Shown piece after piece: positions 45,035 through 53,672 of a DNA stretch of 64,000 bases. Numbering within the stretch: position 1 is the stretch's first letter; every line of letters starts with the position of its first letter. The position numbers and the translations under genes are program-made. The DNA lies in the NCBI GenBank assembly GCA_023429135.1, contig JAEYWD010000002.1, positions 11,299 through 75,298 on the forward strand. Direction: 5' to 3'. Under the pieces are notes generated by a model, which saw only the letters and a program-made list of their open reading frames with translations, ran no database searches and was not told the DNA's origin. The stretch is from Bacteroidota bacterium (lineage in GTDB: Bacteria; Bacteroidota; Bacteroidia; Bacteroidales; JAAUTT01).

Positions 45035-46394
45035 ACTTCTGTATTTTGCGGTAAAGAGTTTGACGTCCAATATTCAGTTCCCTGGAGACCTCGCTTATGT
45101 TCCACTTGTGTTTGGTGAGGGAAGTAAGGATGATTTTACGTTCGGCTTCTTCAAAACTTATGTTAAAGCTTATGTCGGAAGTGTTGTATTTACTTTTGCT
45201 CAGAGCCAGATCCTCGGGTTGGATTATATCGGAGTCGCAAAGAATAACTGCTTTCTCAATGGTGTGCTTCAGTTCCCTGATATTACCGGGCCAATGATAC
45301 TGGAGCAGAGCATCCTCTGTTGACCGGCTAAATTTGATAGAAGGCTTTTCGTATTTAGCAGCAAAATCGTTGAGAAAGTACTCTGCCAGCAAAATAATGT
45401 CTTCCTGCCTGGCCCTTAGTGGGGGCAATTCAATCTGTACCGTGTTGATACGGTAAAGTAAATCTTCGCGAAACTGCCCGCTATGAACCATTTCAGAAAG
45501 ATCTTTATTTGTTGCGCTAATGATCCGCAGATCTACAGGAACAATTTTGTTGGATCCAACCGGTGTTATTCTGCGGGTTTCGAGAGCGCTTAATAATTTT
45601 GCCTGCAACGAAACCGGAAGGTTGCCAATTTCGTCGAGGAAAAGCGTGCCGCCAGATGCGTTTTCAAATCGTCCCGTGCGGCTTTCTTTGGCATCTGTAA
45701 AAGCTCCTCTTGAATGGCCAAACATCTCGCTTTCGAATAATGTTTCGGTTATACTTCCCAGGTCGACAGATACAAAGACCTCGTGCTTCCGTTTGGATAA
45801 GTTGTGGATTTCGCGGGCGATAAGTTCTTTACCGGTTCCGTTTTCGCCGGTTATGAGAACACTGGCGTCCGTTTTTGCCACTTTGCCAATGGTATCGTAA
45901 ATACTTTGCATAATTCCCGACTTACCCTGGCACATTCTGTATTGTTTGTCGATATCTTTTTTTATCAGCAGTTGCTTGTTTTTTAGGATGCTTAGCTCTT
46001 TGCGCGATTCCCTTAACTTCAGCCCTGTCTGAAGTGTTGCCAGCAGCTTTTGATTATCCCAGGGCTTTACAATAAAGTCGGTGGCTCCGTCCTTTATGGC
46101 GGTTACGGCAAGTTCAATATCGGCATATGCGGTAATGAGAATAACAACCACCATGGGGTTTGATTTTGCAATTTCCCTTAGCCAGAATAATCCCTCGTTC
46201 CCCGAATTAATTCCGGCAGTAAAGTTCATGTCGAGCAGCACGATATCGAAGTCGTCCTGCTCCATAACCGATGTAATCTGATTGGGATTCCTGAGCGTGG
46301 TAACAAGTTCGAATTTATTCTTCAGAAAAAGTTCCAGCGACTGAAGTACGCTCAGGTTATCGTCAACAATTAAGAGTTTTCCCTTTCCTGGCAT
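45021..46394 (-). CDS. NtrC-type sigma-54-dependent response regulator
   Basis: A 457-residue activator: receiver domain (LLIVDDNLSV; phosphoacceptor Asp55 in VLLDMNF), AAA+ sigma-54 interaction domain (Walker A GENGTGKE at 183-190; GGTLFLDEIGNL) and a C-terminal Fis-type helix-turn-helix (WNISEVSRELNIGRQTLYRKIQKY). The sigma-54 contact loop reads GAFTDA instead of the canonical GAFTGA, a known variant. Its kinase follows with a 14-base overlap. A matching sigma-54 promoter lies in the divergent upstream region, so it probably controls the operon at 46.6-50.9 kb. Confidence 0.95.
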   Translation of the reverse strand: MPGKGKLLIVDDNLSVLQSLELFLKNKFELVTTLRNPNQITSVMEQDDFDIVLLDMNFTAGINSGNEGLFWLREIAKSNPMVVVILITAYADIELAVTAIKDGATDFIVKPWDNQKLLATLQTGLKLRESRKELSILKNKQLLIKKDIDKQYRMCQGKSGIMQSIYDTIGKVAKTDASVLITGENGTGKELIAREIHNLSKRKHEVFVSVDLGSITETLFESEMFGHSRGAFTDAKESRTGRFENASGGTLFLDEIGNLPVSLQAKLLSALETRRITPVGSNKIVPVDLRIISATNKDLSEMVHSGQFREDLLYRINTVQIELPPLRARQEDIILLAEYFLNDFAAKYEKPSIKFSRSTEDALLQYHWPGNIRELKHTIEKAVILCDSDIIQPEDLALSKSKYNTSDISFNISFEEAERKIILTSLTKHKWNISEVSRELNIGRQTLYRKIQKYDLQ

Positions 46395-46529
46395 TTTTAT
46401 TACATTTTAAAACAAAGTTCTTGAATTGTACCAAACTACAACACCAATTGTATGATTTTGGAACAGTATTGCTTTAATTTAACGCACTTCTAATTTTAAA
46501 TAACTTGACTATTTGACTGTTAAACTTTA

Positions 46530-46545
46530 TGGCATAGCGCTTGAA
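46530..46545 (+). promoter_or_regulatory. Sigma-54 (-24/-12) promoter of the aspartic-protease-like/permease operon
   Basis: TGGCATAGCGCTTGAA matches the sigma-54 pattern TGGCAyr-N4-TTGcw with correct GG-to-TTG spacing; the -12 C is A. The start would be near 46557, about 67 bases before the ATG. The divergent gene is an NtrC-type activator. Confidence 0.6.
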
Positions 46546-46623
46546 AAGTAGAGATCGCGAAGAAAGAAAGGTTAATTGGCATCTTCACTAAATAGAAAAG
46601 AATTTAACAAAAGAAAATAAAAA

Positions 46624-47922
46624 ATGGTATTGGGTAAACATCTTAAAATAGTACTTGCGGCACTTCTTTCAACTGGATTTATATGCATACAGGCCGAAGA
46701 AAATGTTCCTGTGGTAAAAGCCAAGTCGAAGGTTATAAGTATAAGGGACGGGATCCATTTCAGGAAAAACCTCTGGCACCTCGATCCTTCCGTCGGCCTG
46801 GATACATATTATGCTGATCTGCCCCTCAAGCCCCATCACGTTACATTTATCACGGATGTCGATTCCATTACTTTCCACATAAAACCTGGAAATGTCTATG
46901 ATTTTATAATTCTTCTGAACGAAAAAGATAGTTGTCATACCCGCATTTTAGCCAACTTACGGGGAAACACAACCTATACCAGGATCGCTAAAGATGCCGG
47001 ACCAGATACTTTGCATTTTACCATGCACCAAAGCAGAATCTACTTTAAGGGCAAACTAAACCAATATGAAGGGGCGCTTTTTCAGTTCGATTTAGGCGCA
47101 GGGATGAGCGCAGTTAATCACCGGTCGGTTTCAAAAGCTAAAATCCAATTCGATGCTAATACCATTCTGGTGAACTCGCAGGGCTCAAACGAAGCCCTTG
47201 TGAGCAAATCAACCACGATACAGATAGGCGGCCTTCAATGGGAGAAAGTATCCATGGTACGAACAAAAAACATGGATAATTACGAAGACGCTATTATTGG
47301 AAATTTCCTGTTCGAAGATAAAATTGCAGAAATAGATTACGACAGGAAAATAATGGTATTACACGACTCTCTTCCCCCTGTTACCAACGACTACAGCAAG
47401 CATGAGGTGATTTATGTGCAGCACCGCCCTTTTATCAGGGCCAGCATTATAGAAGGCGGGAAGGTATATACCGACTGGTTTCTTTTCGATACCGGAAGAG
47501 ACGGCAACATGGTGCTGCGTGATAGTTTCTTCAGAAAAAACTATATCTGGAATCAATTGAAAACGGTTTTTCTGCTGGGAAACAAACATGTTAAAGTAGT
47601 TCCCCAATTAAAGATCGGGGAGAAAATATTCACCGATATCATAACTCCGGCATACAGTCCCGACAAAATGCACACAGACCTTCCGAATATATTAGGAAAC
47701 AGGTTGTTGTGCCATTTCAATGTGATTTTGGATAACCATAACGGATTTATTTATTTAAAACCCAATAATCTGAACAGGATTCCCTATGAGAATTTAAGCT
47801 CTTTTAAAAGGAAGGCAGTAATGATACTGCTGGGTGTATCAGCGGTACTCTCCATATCTGTTTTTGTCTTTCTTAGGATCAGAAAGAAGAAGCGTTCTTC
47901 ACAAAAACTTTCTCAAGAGTAA
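46624..47922 (+). CDS. Aspartic-protease-like membrane protein (retropepsin/pepsin-like)
   Basis: A 432-residue exported protein with a signal peptide (about 1-24) and a C-terminal membrane helix (about 394-416) followed by a basic tail. Two halves look like aspartic-protease lobes: the second has WFLFDTGRDGNMVL (DTG triad) and NILGNRLLCHFNVILDNHNGFIYLKP, the first has FQFDLGAGMSAVN, where the T of DTG is L. Its activity is therefore uncertain. It is the first gene after the sigma-54 promoter and is followed by a small secreted protein and an FtsX-type permease. Confidence 0.75.
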   Translation: MVLGKHLKIVLAALLSTGFICIQAEENVPVVKAKSKVISIRDGIHFRKNLWHLDPSVGLDTYYADLPLKPHHVTFITDVDSITFHIKPGNVYDFIILLNEKDSCHTRILANLRGNTTYTRIAKDAGPDTLHFTMHQSRIYFKGKLNQYEGALFQFDLGAGMSAVNHRSVSKAKIQFDANTILVNSQGSNEALVSKSTTIQIGGLQWEKVSMVRTKNMDNYEDAIIGNFLFEDKIAEIDYDRKIMVLHDSLPPVTNDYSKHEVIYVQHRPFIRASIIEGGKVYTDWFLFDTGRDGNMVLRDSFFRKNYIWNQLKTVFLLGNKHVKVVPQLKIGEKIFTDIITPAYSPDKMHTDLPNILGNRLLCHFNVILDNHNGFIYLKPNNLNRIPYENLSSFKRKAVMILLGVSAVLSISVFVFLRIRKKKRSSQKLSQE

Positions 47923-48027
47923 TTTGATAATATGATAAGAACAGAAGACCTGGATATGCAAACCGATGTAAAAACAACTGTTTCAATTGGGATATAAAAA
48001 CATAAAAACACCTGTAAAAACTATATA

Positions 48028-48402
48028 ATGAAAAGATTAATTTGTTCAATTACAACATTATTACTTGTATGCACTACATTATTTTCACAGAATGATAATT
48101 TAAAGGCTACCACAAAAGAATCGGATGATACGTATGAATACTCAGCAGAATTCAATAAAGATAAACACCCTGAAATTGTCAGGTATATGGATAATATACT
48201 TGGCAAAAGCAATAACATCTCTTTTGCAAAAACTAAGTTGGATTCGAAAATGTCTTTGGACGATAAATCGACATTCTACATTAAGTTATCGCCTGGAAAT
48301 CTGAAAATGAAATTCTCTAAAAAGGAAAATACAATGGAAAGCTACAAGAAATTAAAAAGAATGTGCGAGGGTGTGAATGAGATAGTGCACAGGAAGAAAT
48401 AA
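48028..48402 (+). CDS. Small secreted protein of unknown function
   Basis: A 124-residue protein with a signal peptide (KRLICSITTLLLVCTTLFSQ). The mature part is charged and rich in Lys, Ser and Asp, without recognisable domain (NKDKHPEIVRYMDNILG; STFYIKLSPGNLKMKFSKKEN). It lies between the aspartic-protease-like gene and the permease, 46 bases before the latter, and probably belongs to the sigma-54-controlled operon. Confidence 0.65.
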   Translation: MKRLICSITTLLLVCTTLFSQNDNLKATTKESDDTYEYSAEFNKDKHPEIVRYMDNILGKSNNISFAKTKLDSKMSLDDKSTFYIKLSPGNLKMKFSKKENTMESYKKLKRMCEGVNEIVHRKK

Positions 48403-48448
48403 GAAGTTAAGCCAATAAGGATAAAACATTGACAAAACAATAAAGCCC

Positions 48449-50911
48449 ATGCTTAAAAATTTCATTACACTCGCTATCCGCAATCTGGTAAAGAGCCGCA
48501 CTACATCAATCATCAACATCCTTGGTTTTTCGCTGGGAATAACCTGTTGCCTTATTATCTATTTCAAAGTGAAATACGAGCTGAGCTTTGACAGGTTTCA
48601 CTCACACAGTGAAAATACCTTCCGGGTTGTGCGTCACACCAAAGGATTGGGGTTAAAACTGGCTGCCGGTGAGTGGGAATACCGCGATGGTGTGTTTGGA
48701 GCCCTGCCTGGAGAAATTAAAAGGGAAATTCCGGAGGCTGTACACGTTTCTCCGGTTATGAACATTGGCTTTATCACTATTAATGTTCCCGACAGTAAGA
48801 CAGCCAAAGGTGTCAAATCTTTTAAAGTTGAAGGGAATACAGCATTGGTTGAACCCTCATTTTTTAACATATTCGACTTTAAAGGCTCTAACTTCAGATG
48901 GGTTGAAGGTTCGCCCACAGTATCGCTTACCGAACCGTTTTCTATTGTATTAACCCAAAAAGAAGCAAACAAGTATTTTGCAGGCCAGAATCCCATAGGT
49001 AAAAGCATCAACCTTGAAAAACTGGAATTTAAAGTTACGGGCATTATAACAGATTTTCCTGCAAATACCGACCTGCCACTTAAATTATTAATATCGTATT
49101 CAACCATTAACAAATTAAACGAAGGCTTCACCGAAGACTGGAACGGGCTGGGAAACAATCAATGCTACGTTGTATTGCAAAACCCGGATCAAAAGGAGGT
49201 TGTTGAAAGTAAAATCAAAAAAATCTATTCCCAACATGCAAGTAAGGAACAATCGGAAAACCGGTTATTTAAACTTCAACCTTTAAAAGAATTACATTCC
49301 GACAGCCGCTTTGGCAATTACAGCAATCGTGTCGTTAGTAAAGAGATTATTTTCGCGCTGATTTGTGTTGGTTTATTTATCATAGTTATCGCAGGCATTA
49401 ATTACGCAAATCTTGCTCTTGCCCGATCGGGACTGCGCACTCGCGAAGTTGGTATCCGCAAAGTATTTGGAAGCAACCGCAGATTAATTGTTGCACAATT
49501 TCTAGGAGAGTCCTTTATTATATCCTTAATTGCCATGAATATAGGTATACTTTGCAGTAAGCTGATACTCGCCTTATCTCCTGCATTTTTAAATATTCCG
49601 GCAGATTACTCCATTACATTCGACGGATTTACAATCGTATTTTTAATCTTCCTCCTGCTCTTCATAAGCTTTATAAGCGGATGCTATCCCGCCTTGGTAG
49701 TCTCACGTTTTAATCCTATCGACATCCTTAAAAACCGCTTTGTCATTTCCCATTCCGGAAAACTTAATTTTACCCGAGCTATGGTGGTGTTGCAGTTTAC
49801 TATTTCGCTTATCATGATTATTGCTACCACTGTAGTATTCAAGCAACTTAAATTTCTTAACAATATCGATCTGGGATATAATAAGGAAGCCGTTTTTGTG
49901 GTTGGCATTCCCCAAAATGACAAAATGCTTATGGAACGGTTTAGAACCAGCATGTTGAAGAATCCCTATGTTAAACATATAAGCTTAAGCTCCAACGACC
50001 CGGCTCAATCGAGAAGCTGGACCGATATTACACGATACGAAAATCAGCAGGAAAAACGGATCGTGACACAAATCGTGAACATCGATACTTCGTACATTGA
50101 TACCTACCAGTTGAATTTACTGGCAGGGCGCAATATCAGCGATATCGACTCGGGAAAAACTCTACTCGTAAATGAGCAGCTAATTAAAGACCTTGAGTTT
50201 AAAAGCCTCCAGGATGCTGTGGGAGCTGAGGTGAACCTGTATGCTGATCCTAACAATAAAGTAACTATTGTTGGCGTATTAAAGGATTACTATTATGAAT
50301 CTTTACGAAACAAGGTACGACCTACAGCGCTGGTAGGAAATAGTAATGTTCACCAGGCAGGAATTAAACTGGCACTCGACAGGTACGACAAAAGGAATGC
50401 ATATACACAAATGAAAAGTGTGCTTCAATATACACAGGAAACATGGTTATCCATTTACCCCGATAACTTTTATGAATATACCTTTATCGAGGACAGGCTC
50501 AATTCCTATTACAGGAACGAACAACTTACCTCTCAGCTTTTTAACATCTTCGCTATTATTACAATATTCATTGGCTGTCTAGGTATTTTTGGCCTGGCAT
50601 TCTATACAAGCGAGCAAAAGTCGAAAGAAATAGCGATACGAAAAGTAAATGGCGCTTCCATAGGAAATATCATCGGAATATTAAGTAAAAACTATGGTGT
50701 ATGGCTGGGCATTGCATTCCTGATCGCCTGTCCTGTTGCCTTCTTTGCAATGCGTAAATGGCTCGAAAGCTTTGCTTATAAAACTAATATCAGTTGGTGG
50801 GTTTTTGCATTCGCCGGATTAACAGCACTTACAGTAGCAGCCATCACGGTAAGCTGGCAATCGTACAAGGCGGCTGTAAGAAATCCGGTTGATTCACTTA
50901 AGTATGAATAG
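48449..50911 (+). CDS. FtsX/MacB-type ABC transporter permease
   Basis: An 820-residue membrane protein with two FtsX blocks. After an N-terminal helix (about 20-42) comes a MacB-like periplasmic domain, then three helices in the first FtsX block (about 285-425), a helix at about 445, a second periplasmic domain and three final helices (about 690-800) with AFYTSEQKSKEIAIRKVNGAS. The matching RTREVGIRKVFGSNR motif occurs in the first block. No ATPase is adjacent, which is common in Bacteroidota. It probably acts in envelope stress or export of peptides, lipoproteins or drugs. Confidence 0.92.
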   Translation: MLKNFITLAIRNLVKSRTTSIINILGFSLGITCCLIIYFKVKYELSFDRFHSHSENTFRVVRHTKGLGLKLAAGEWEYRDGVFGALPGEIKREIPEAVHVSPVMNIGFITINVPDSKTAKGVKSFKVEGNTALVEPSFFNIFDFKGSNFRWVEGSPTVSLTEPFSIVLTQKEANKYFAGQNPIGKSINLEKLEFKVTGIITDFPANTDLPLKLLISYSTINKLNEGFTEDWNGLGNNQCYVVLQNPDQKEVVESKIKKIYSQHASKEQSENRLFKLQPLKELHSDSRFGNYSNRVVSKEIIFALICVGLFIIVIAGINYANLALARSGLRTREVGIRKVFGSNRRLIVAQFLGESFIISLIAMNIGILCSKLILALSPAFLNIPADYSITFDGFTIVFLIFLLLFISFISGCYPALVVSRFNPIDILKNRFVISHSGKLNFTRAMVVLQFTISLIMIIATTVVFKQLKFLNNIDLGYNKEAVFVVGIPQNDKMLMERFRTSMLKNPYVKHISLSSNDPAQSRSWTDITRYENQQEKRIVTQIVNIDTSYIDTYQLNLLAGRNISDIDSGKTLLVNEQLIKDLEFKSLQDAVGAEVNLYADPNNKVTIVGVLKDYYYESLRNKVRPTALVGNSNVHQAGIKLALDRYDKRNAYTQMKSVLQYTQETWLSIYPDNFYEYTFIEDRLNSYYRNEQLTSQLFNIFAIITIFIGCLGIFGLAFYTSEQKSKEIAIRKVNGASIGNIIGILSKNYGVWLGIAFLIACPVAFFAMRKWLESFAYKTNISWWVFAFAGLTALTVAAITVSWQSYKAAVRNPVDSLKYE

Positions 50912-50960
50912 TATAACCCCTATTCCCGTGAAACTCATTCTTTAAAAGTTGCCTGAATCT

Positions 50961-50993
50961 TGCCCGGGGTTCTGCTTCGCTTCACCCCGGGCT
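50961..50993. repeat. CCCGGGGT...ACCCCGGG hairpin repeat
   Basis: The arms GCCCGGGGT and ACCCCGGGC enclose a TCTGCTTCGCTTC loop and are followed by TACAAATAGACCG. This is a repeat type common between genes in Bacteroidota. It lies between the convergent permease and kinase genes and could act as a terminator, although it lacks a T run. Confidence 0.55.
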
Positions 50994-51208
50994 ACAAATA
51001 GACCGCACCTAACGGCGATTAACACAAAAATGCCTGTCGTCGACCCATTGTACCTCAATTTTTTGGACCGCCTTTACCTATGACAGATTTTTTGAAAAAA
51101 CTGGCTTTAAATAATTTAAACTTCCGGATAATGTCCGTAATCTTCGGGAGCCTTAAATACAAGAGGATATTTCATATGCATAGAATAATATGTTTATAAA
51201 TGTTGAAA

Positions 51209-53002
51209 TTATCTTACAGGAGATATCAATTCCGGATTAAAATCAAAGTGATCAAACCTACCTCTAAACCATACTCTTATGTTTCTTGAGAATATAATTT
51301 TTTCATTTTCTTTTACAATGATATTCACCACTTTTCCCCTGAAAAGATTATCAATAATTCCAACATTCACAATAATGCTGTCCCTGGATTTACCTACGAT
51401 TGAGATCTCCTTATTATCCATAAACACTCTGATAGCTTCTGAATCTAAGTTATGACCATATAACGTAAGATTAGAGTTACTTCTAATATAGGATTGTTTG
51501 ATAGTAACGGGTGGATAAAAAACAAAAATTCCCGCCATGCTATGTTTATTCTTGTATATTACAAATACAAAAACCGAATCGTTACCGGTAGTAATTTTTT
51601 CCTTAGGAAGCAGAACCAGTAAGCTGTCGGCAGTGCTATTTATAATTGTTGCACGACTGTCGTTCACCAGAATTTCCAGCTTATCTTCAGTGGGTAAGTT
51701 TTGTCCATATATTACAATAGTTGAATCTATACCCTGCCATAAAAAATTCTCTTTTAGGTAAAGTGATAATCGGTTATCTCTTGTGAATAGAAAATAGATA
51801 AGAATTAAAAGGATTACAATAACTCCTGCCAGAATAGGCCATTTCTTCTTTTTGGATTTATTACTTTGACTATTAATATCCTTCAGACTTATGGTTATAA
51901 CTTCCGATTTTGCCACCGATAAGTCCTTGAAGGCAAGTAGTTGATACGAAGATTGTTGCCTTGTACCATCGGCAAAACCAACCAATTTTATGCCTGGTTG
52001 ACTTAAATCCAGCGACCGGAACATGGCCCCGTTTTTATATAATTCTAGTTTATTGGCATTTTCCACCTGCCACCTTAGAGTGAATTCCCCTCCACGTTCT
52101 ACTTCGGCAGCACTCGATGTAAATTCTTTTATCACAGGTAAATTTAAAACCGGAGATGGTGTTTCCTTTAAGTTTTCGACGTTGATTATTTTTTCGTTTA
52201 CAAGGTTCTCAAGTTGTTTTACATCGCTTTCCGTTATGGGTTGTGTTCCCTTCTCAAACACTTTCAGGAATATTTCCCTAATTTGGGGTATTATGTCGTT
52301 AAGCCTCGCTGGAAGCGGATTGTAGAGTTCGGTGGAATTATAATCCTTCCGTTTACCCAGATAAAATAATTTTAACCGGAGAATGAGAAATACAATCTGC
52401 AAAAAATTAAATGATATACCATTTATATCGGCCAGCCGAATGGAGGTCTTGTTTAAGATTTCCTTATAGAATTTAAAAACCAGAATCCAATAATCCTTGT
52501 TACCATACATTTCGTTATCGGGCATATCAGTTAACCGCTGGGTACTGTCCACATCCACCAGTACAAAAGTTCCATCTTTTCTGCAGAAGATATTTTTTTC
52601 ACAAAAATCGGCAAACCAAAAATCGTACTTCTGAAGGGAACGAATGGCATTGAATAAACTGCTGCTAAGAACTGAAAGATTTATTTCTCCGGTGCGAACA
52701 TGCTTGTCCAGGGTATTCCCTTCCAGATATTCATAAAAAATGTAATAAATATCTTTCCCTTTTTCTTCGACTTGTTTTATGTCGTAAATGTTTGAAAGAT
52801 AGAGTTCCTTTTCTCCTTTCAACTTTAGCAGCAATTCCCAACCCGAAATATTCTTTGGGTTCTTTTGTTCGAACCGTTTAACAAAGCAAACCTGATCGCC
52901 TATCTGAACAGGAAACTTAAACGGATCACCGGCCGAAAATTTCCAGCCTTCAGGATAATCGCTCTGGTATTCAACTTCTTTTCCGTTTATTAACACTAAC
53001 AT
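51209..53002 (-). CDS. Membrane protein kinase-like protein (eCIS-linked)
   Basis: A 597-residue protein. The N-terminal 280 residues have a protein-kinase-like fold: Lys42 in CFVKRF, catalytic-loop Asp132 and Asn137 in FADFCEKNIF (the HRD His is Ala), and DFG-equivalent Asp150 in LVDVDST. Next is an Ig-like domain at about 290-375 that resembles the next gene's N-terminus, a membrane helix at about 388-408, and two IPT/TIG-like beta domains outside. It is the last gene of the eCIS-linked operon, 10 bases after the Ig/membrane protein. With the PP2C and vWA genes it forms a phosphorylation module. Confidence 0.8.
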   Translation of the reverse strand: MLVLINGKEVEYQSDYPEGWKFSAGDPFKFPVQIGDQVCFVKRFEQKNPKNISGWELLLKLKGEKELYLSNIYDIKQVEEKGKDIYYIFYEYLEGNTLDKHVRTGEINLSVLSSSLFNAIRSLQKYDFWFADFCEKNIFCRKDGTFVLVDVDSTQRLTDMPDNEMYGNKDYWILVFKFYKEILNKTSIRLADINGISFNFLQIVFLILRLKLFYLGKRKDYNSTELYNPLPARLNDIIPQIREIFLKVFEKGTQPITESDVKQLENLVNEKIINVENLKETPSPVLNLPVIKEFTSSAAEVERGGEFTLRWQVENANKLELYKNGAMFRSLDLSQPGIKLVGFADGTRQQSSYQLLAFKDLSVAKSEVITISLKDINSQSNKSKKKKWPILAGVIVILLILIYFLFTRDNRLSLYLKENFLWQGIDSTIVIYGQNLPTEDKLEILVNDSRATIINSTADSLLVLLPKEKITTGNDSVFVFVIYKNKHSMAGIFVFYPPVTIKQSYIRSNSNLTLYGHNLDSEAIRVFMDNKEISIVGKSRDSIIVNVGIIDNLFRGKVVNIIVKENEKIIFSRNIRVWFRGRFDHFDFNPELISPVR

Positions 53003-53012
53003 AGTATGTATA

Positions 53013-53672
53013 TTACTGGTTTATAAGAATGATAATGAGCGCTATAAGAAGAATTGTGAGGTAAATGATGATTAAGATCGCCGTCGATTTGAAAAACGAT
53101 TTCAGGTTTTTAAACGATTCCATTAAATGAGCATTATCGTTAAAAGCCAGAGCAGGTTTTAATTTTCCGGCAAACCGCAACAGAAATATTATTGGGAAAA
53201 GGAGCGCCAGACAAGGAATGATTGTCAGCAAAACAGGATAGCTCTCGGGTGATGATAAACTTGTAATCAAACTTAAAATAATGATAACGGAGCAAATTAT
53301 AATCCCTGCAATACCTGTAAATTTAGCCCATGGTACACTTTGAAGAAGGTATTTTGAAATATCGGCAGTGGACGATGCGGAAGCTACGCACTTTATAACT
53401 AATGCTTTACTCCTTGCCTGAACTCCGTTTTTAACTGCGACAATTTCATAGGTAACATCTTTATCGCTATCGTAAAATTCAGTTCTCTCCAAACTTTGTT
53501 GAGAGTTGCCAAGTGTTTGACAGAAAGATCCGTTCCGGTATAGGTCCGCTTTATCAGCTTCTACCGACCAACTCAGAACAAAAGAACCACCTTTCGGCAC
53601 TGCGTAGTTGCTGGCTTTAAACTCGTGAATAACGGGACCTTTCGAAATTCCTGTTGTAATACTCATAATCAC
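53013..53672 (-). CDS. Ig-like membrane protein of the eCIS-linked module
   Basis: A 219-residue protein. Residues about 12-95 form an Ig-like domain (GPVIHEFKASNYAVPKGGSF; LYRNGSFCQTL; VTYEIVAVKNGV) similar to that of the kinase next door (PVIKEFTSSAAEVERGGEF; LYKNGAMFRSL). The rest has four membrane helices. Its start overlaps the PP2C stop (ATGA). Function is unknown; it may couple the kinase and phosphatase at the membrane. Confidence 0.65.
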   Translation of the reverse strand: MIMSITTGISKGPVIHEFKASNYAVPKGGSFVLSWSVEADKADLYRNGSFCQTLGNSQQSLERTEFYDSDKDVTYEIVAVKNGVQARSKALVIKCVASASSTADISKYLLQSVPWAKFTGIAGIIICSVIIILSLITSLSSPESYPVLLTIIPCLALLFPIIFLLRFAGKLKPALAFNDNAHLMESFKNLKSFFKSTAILIIIYLTILLIALIIILINQ

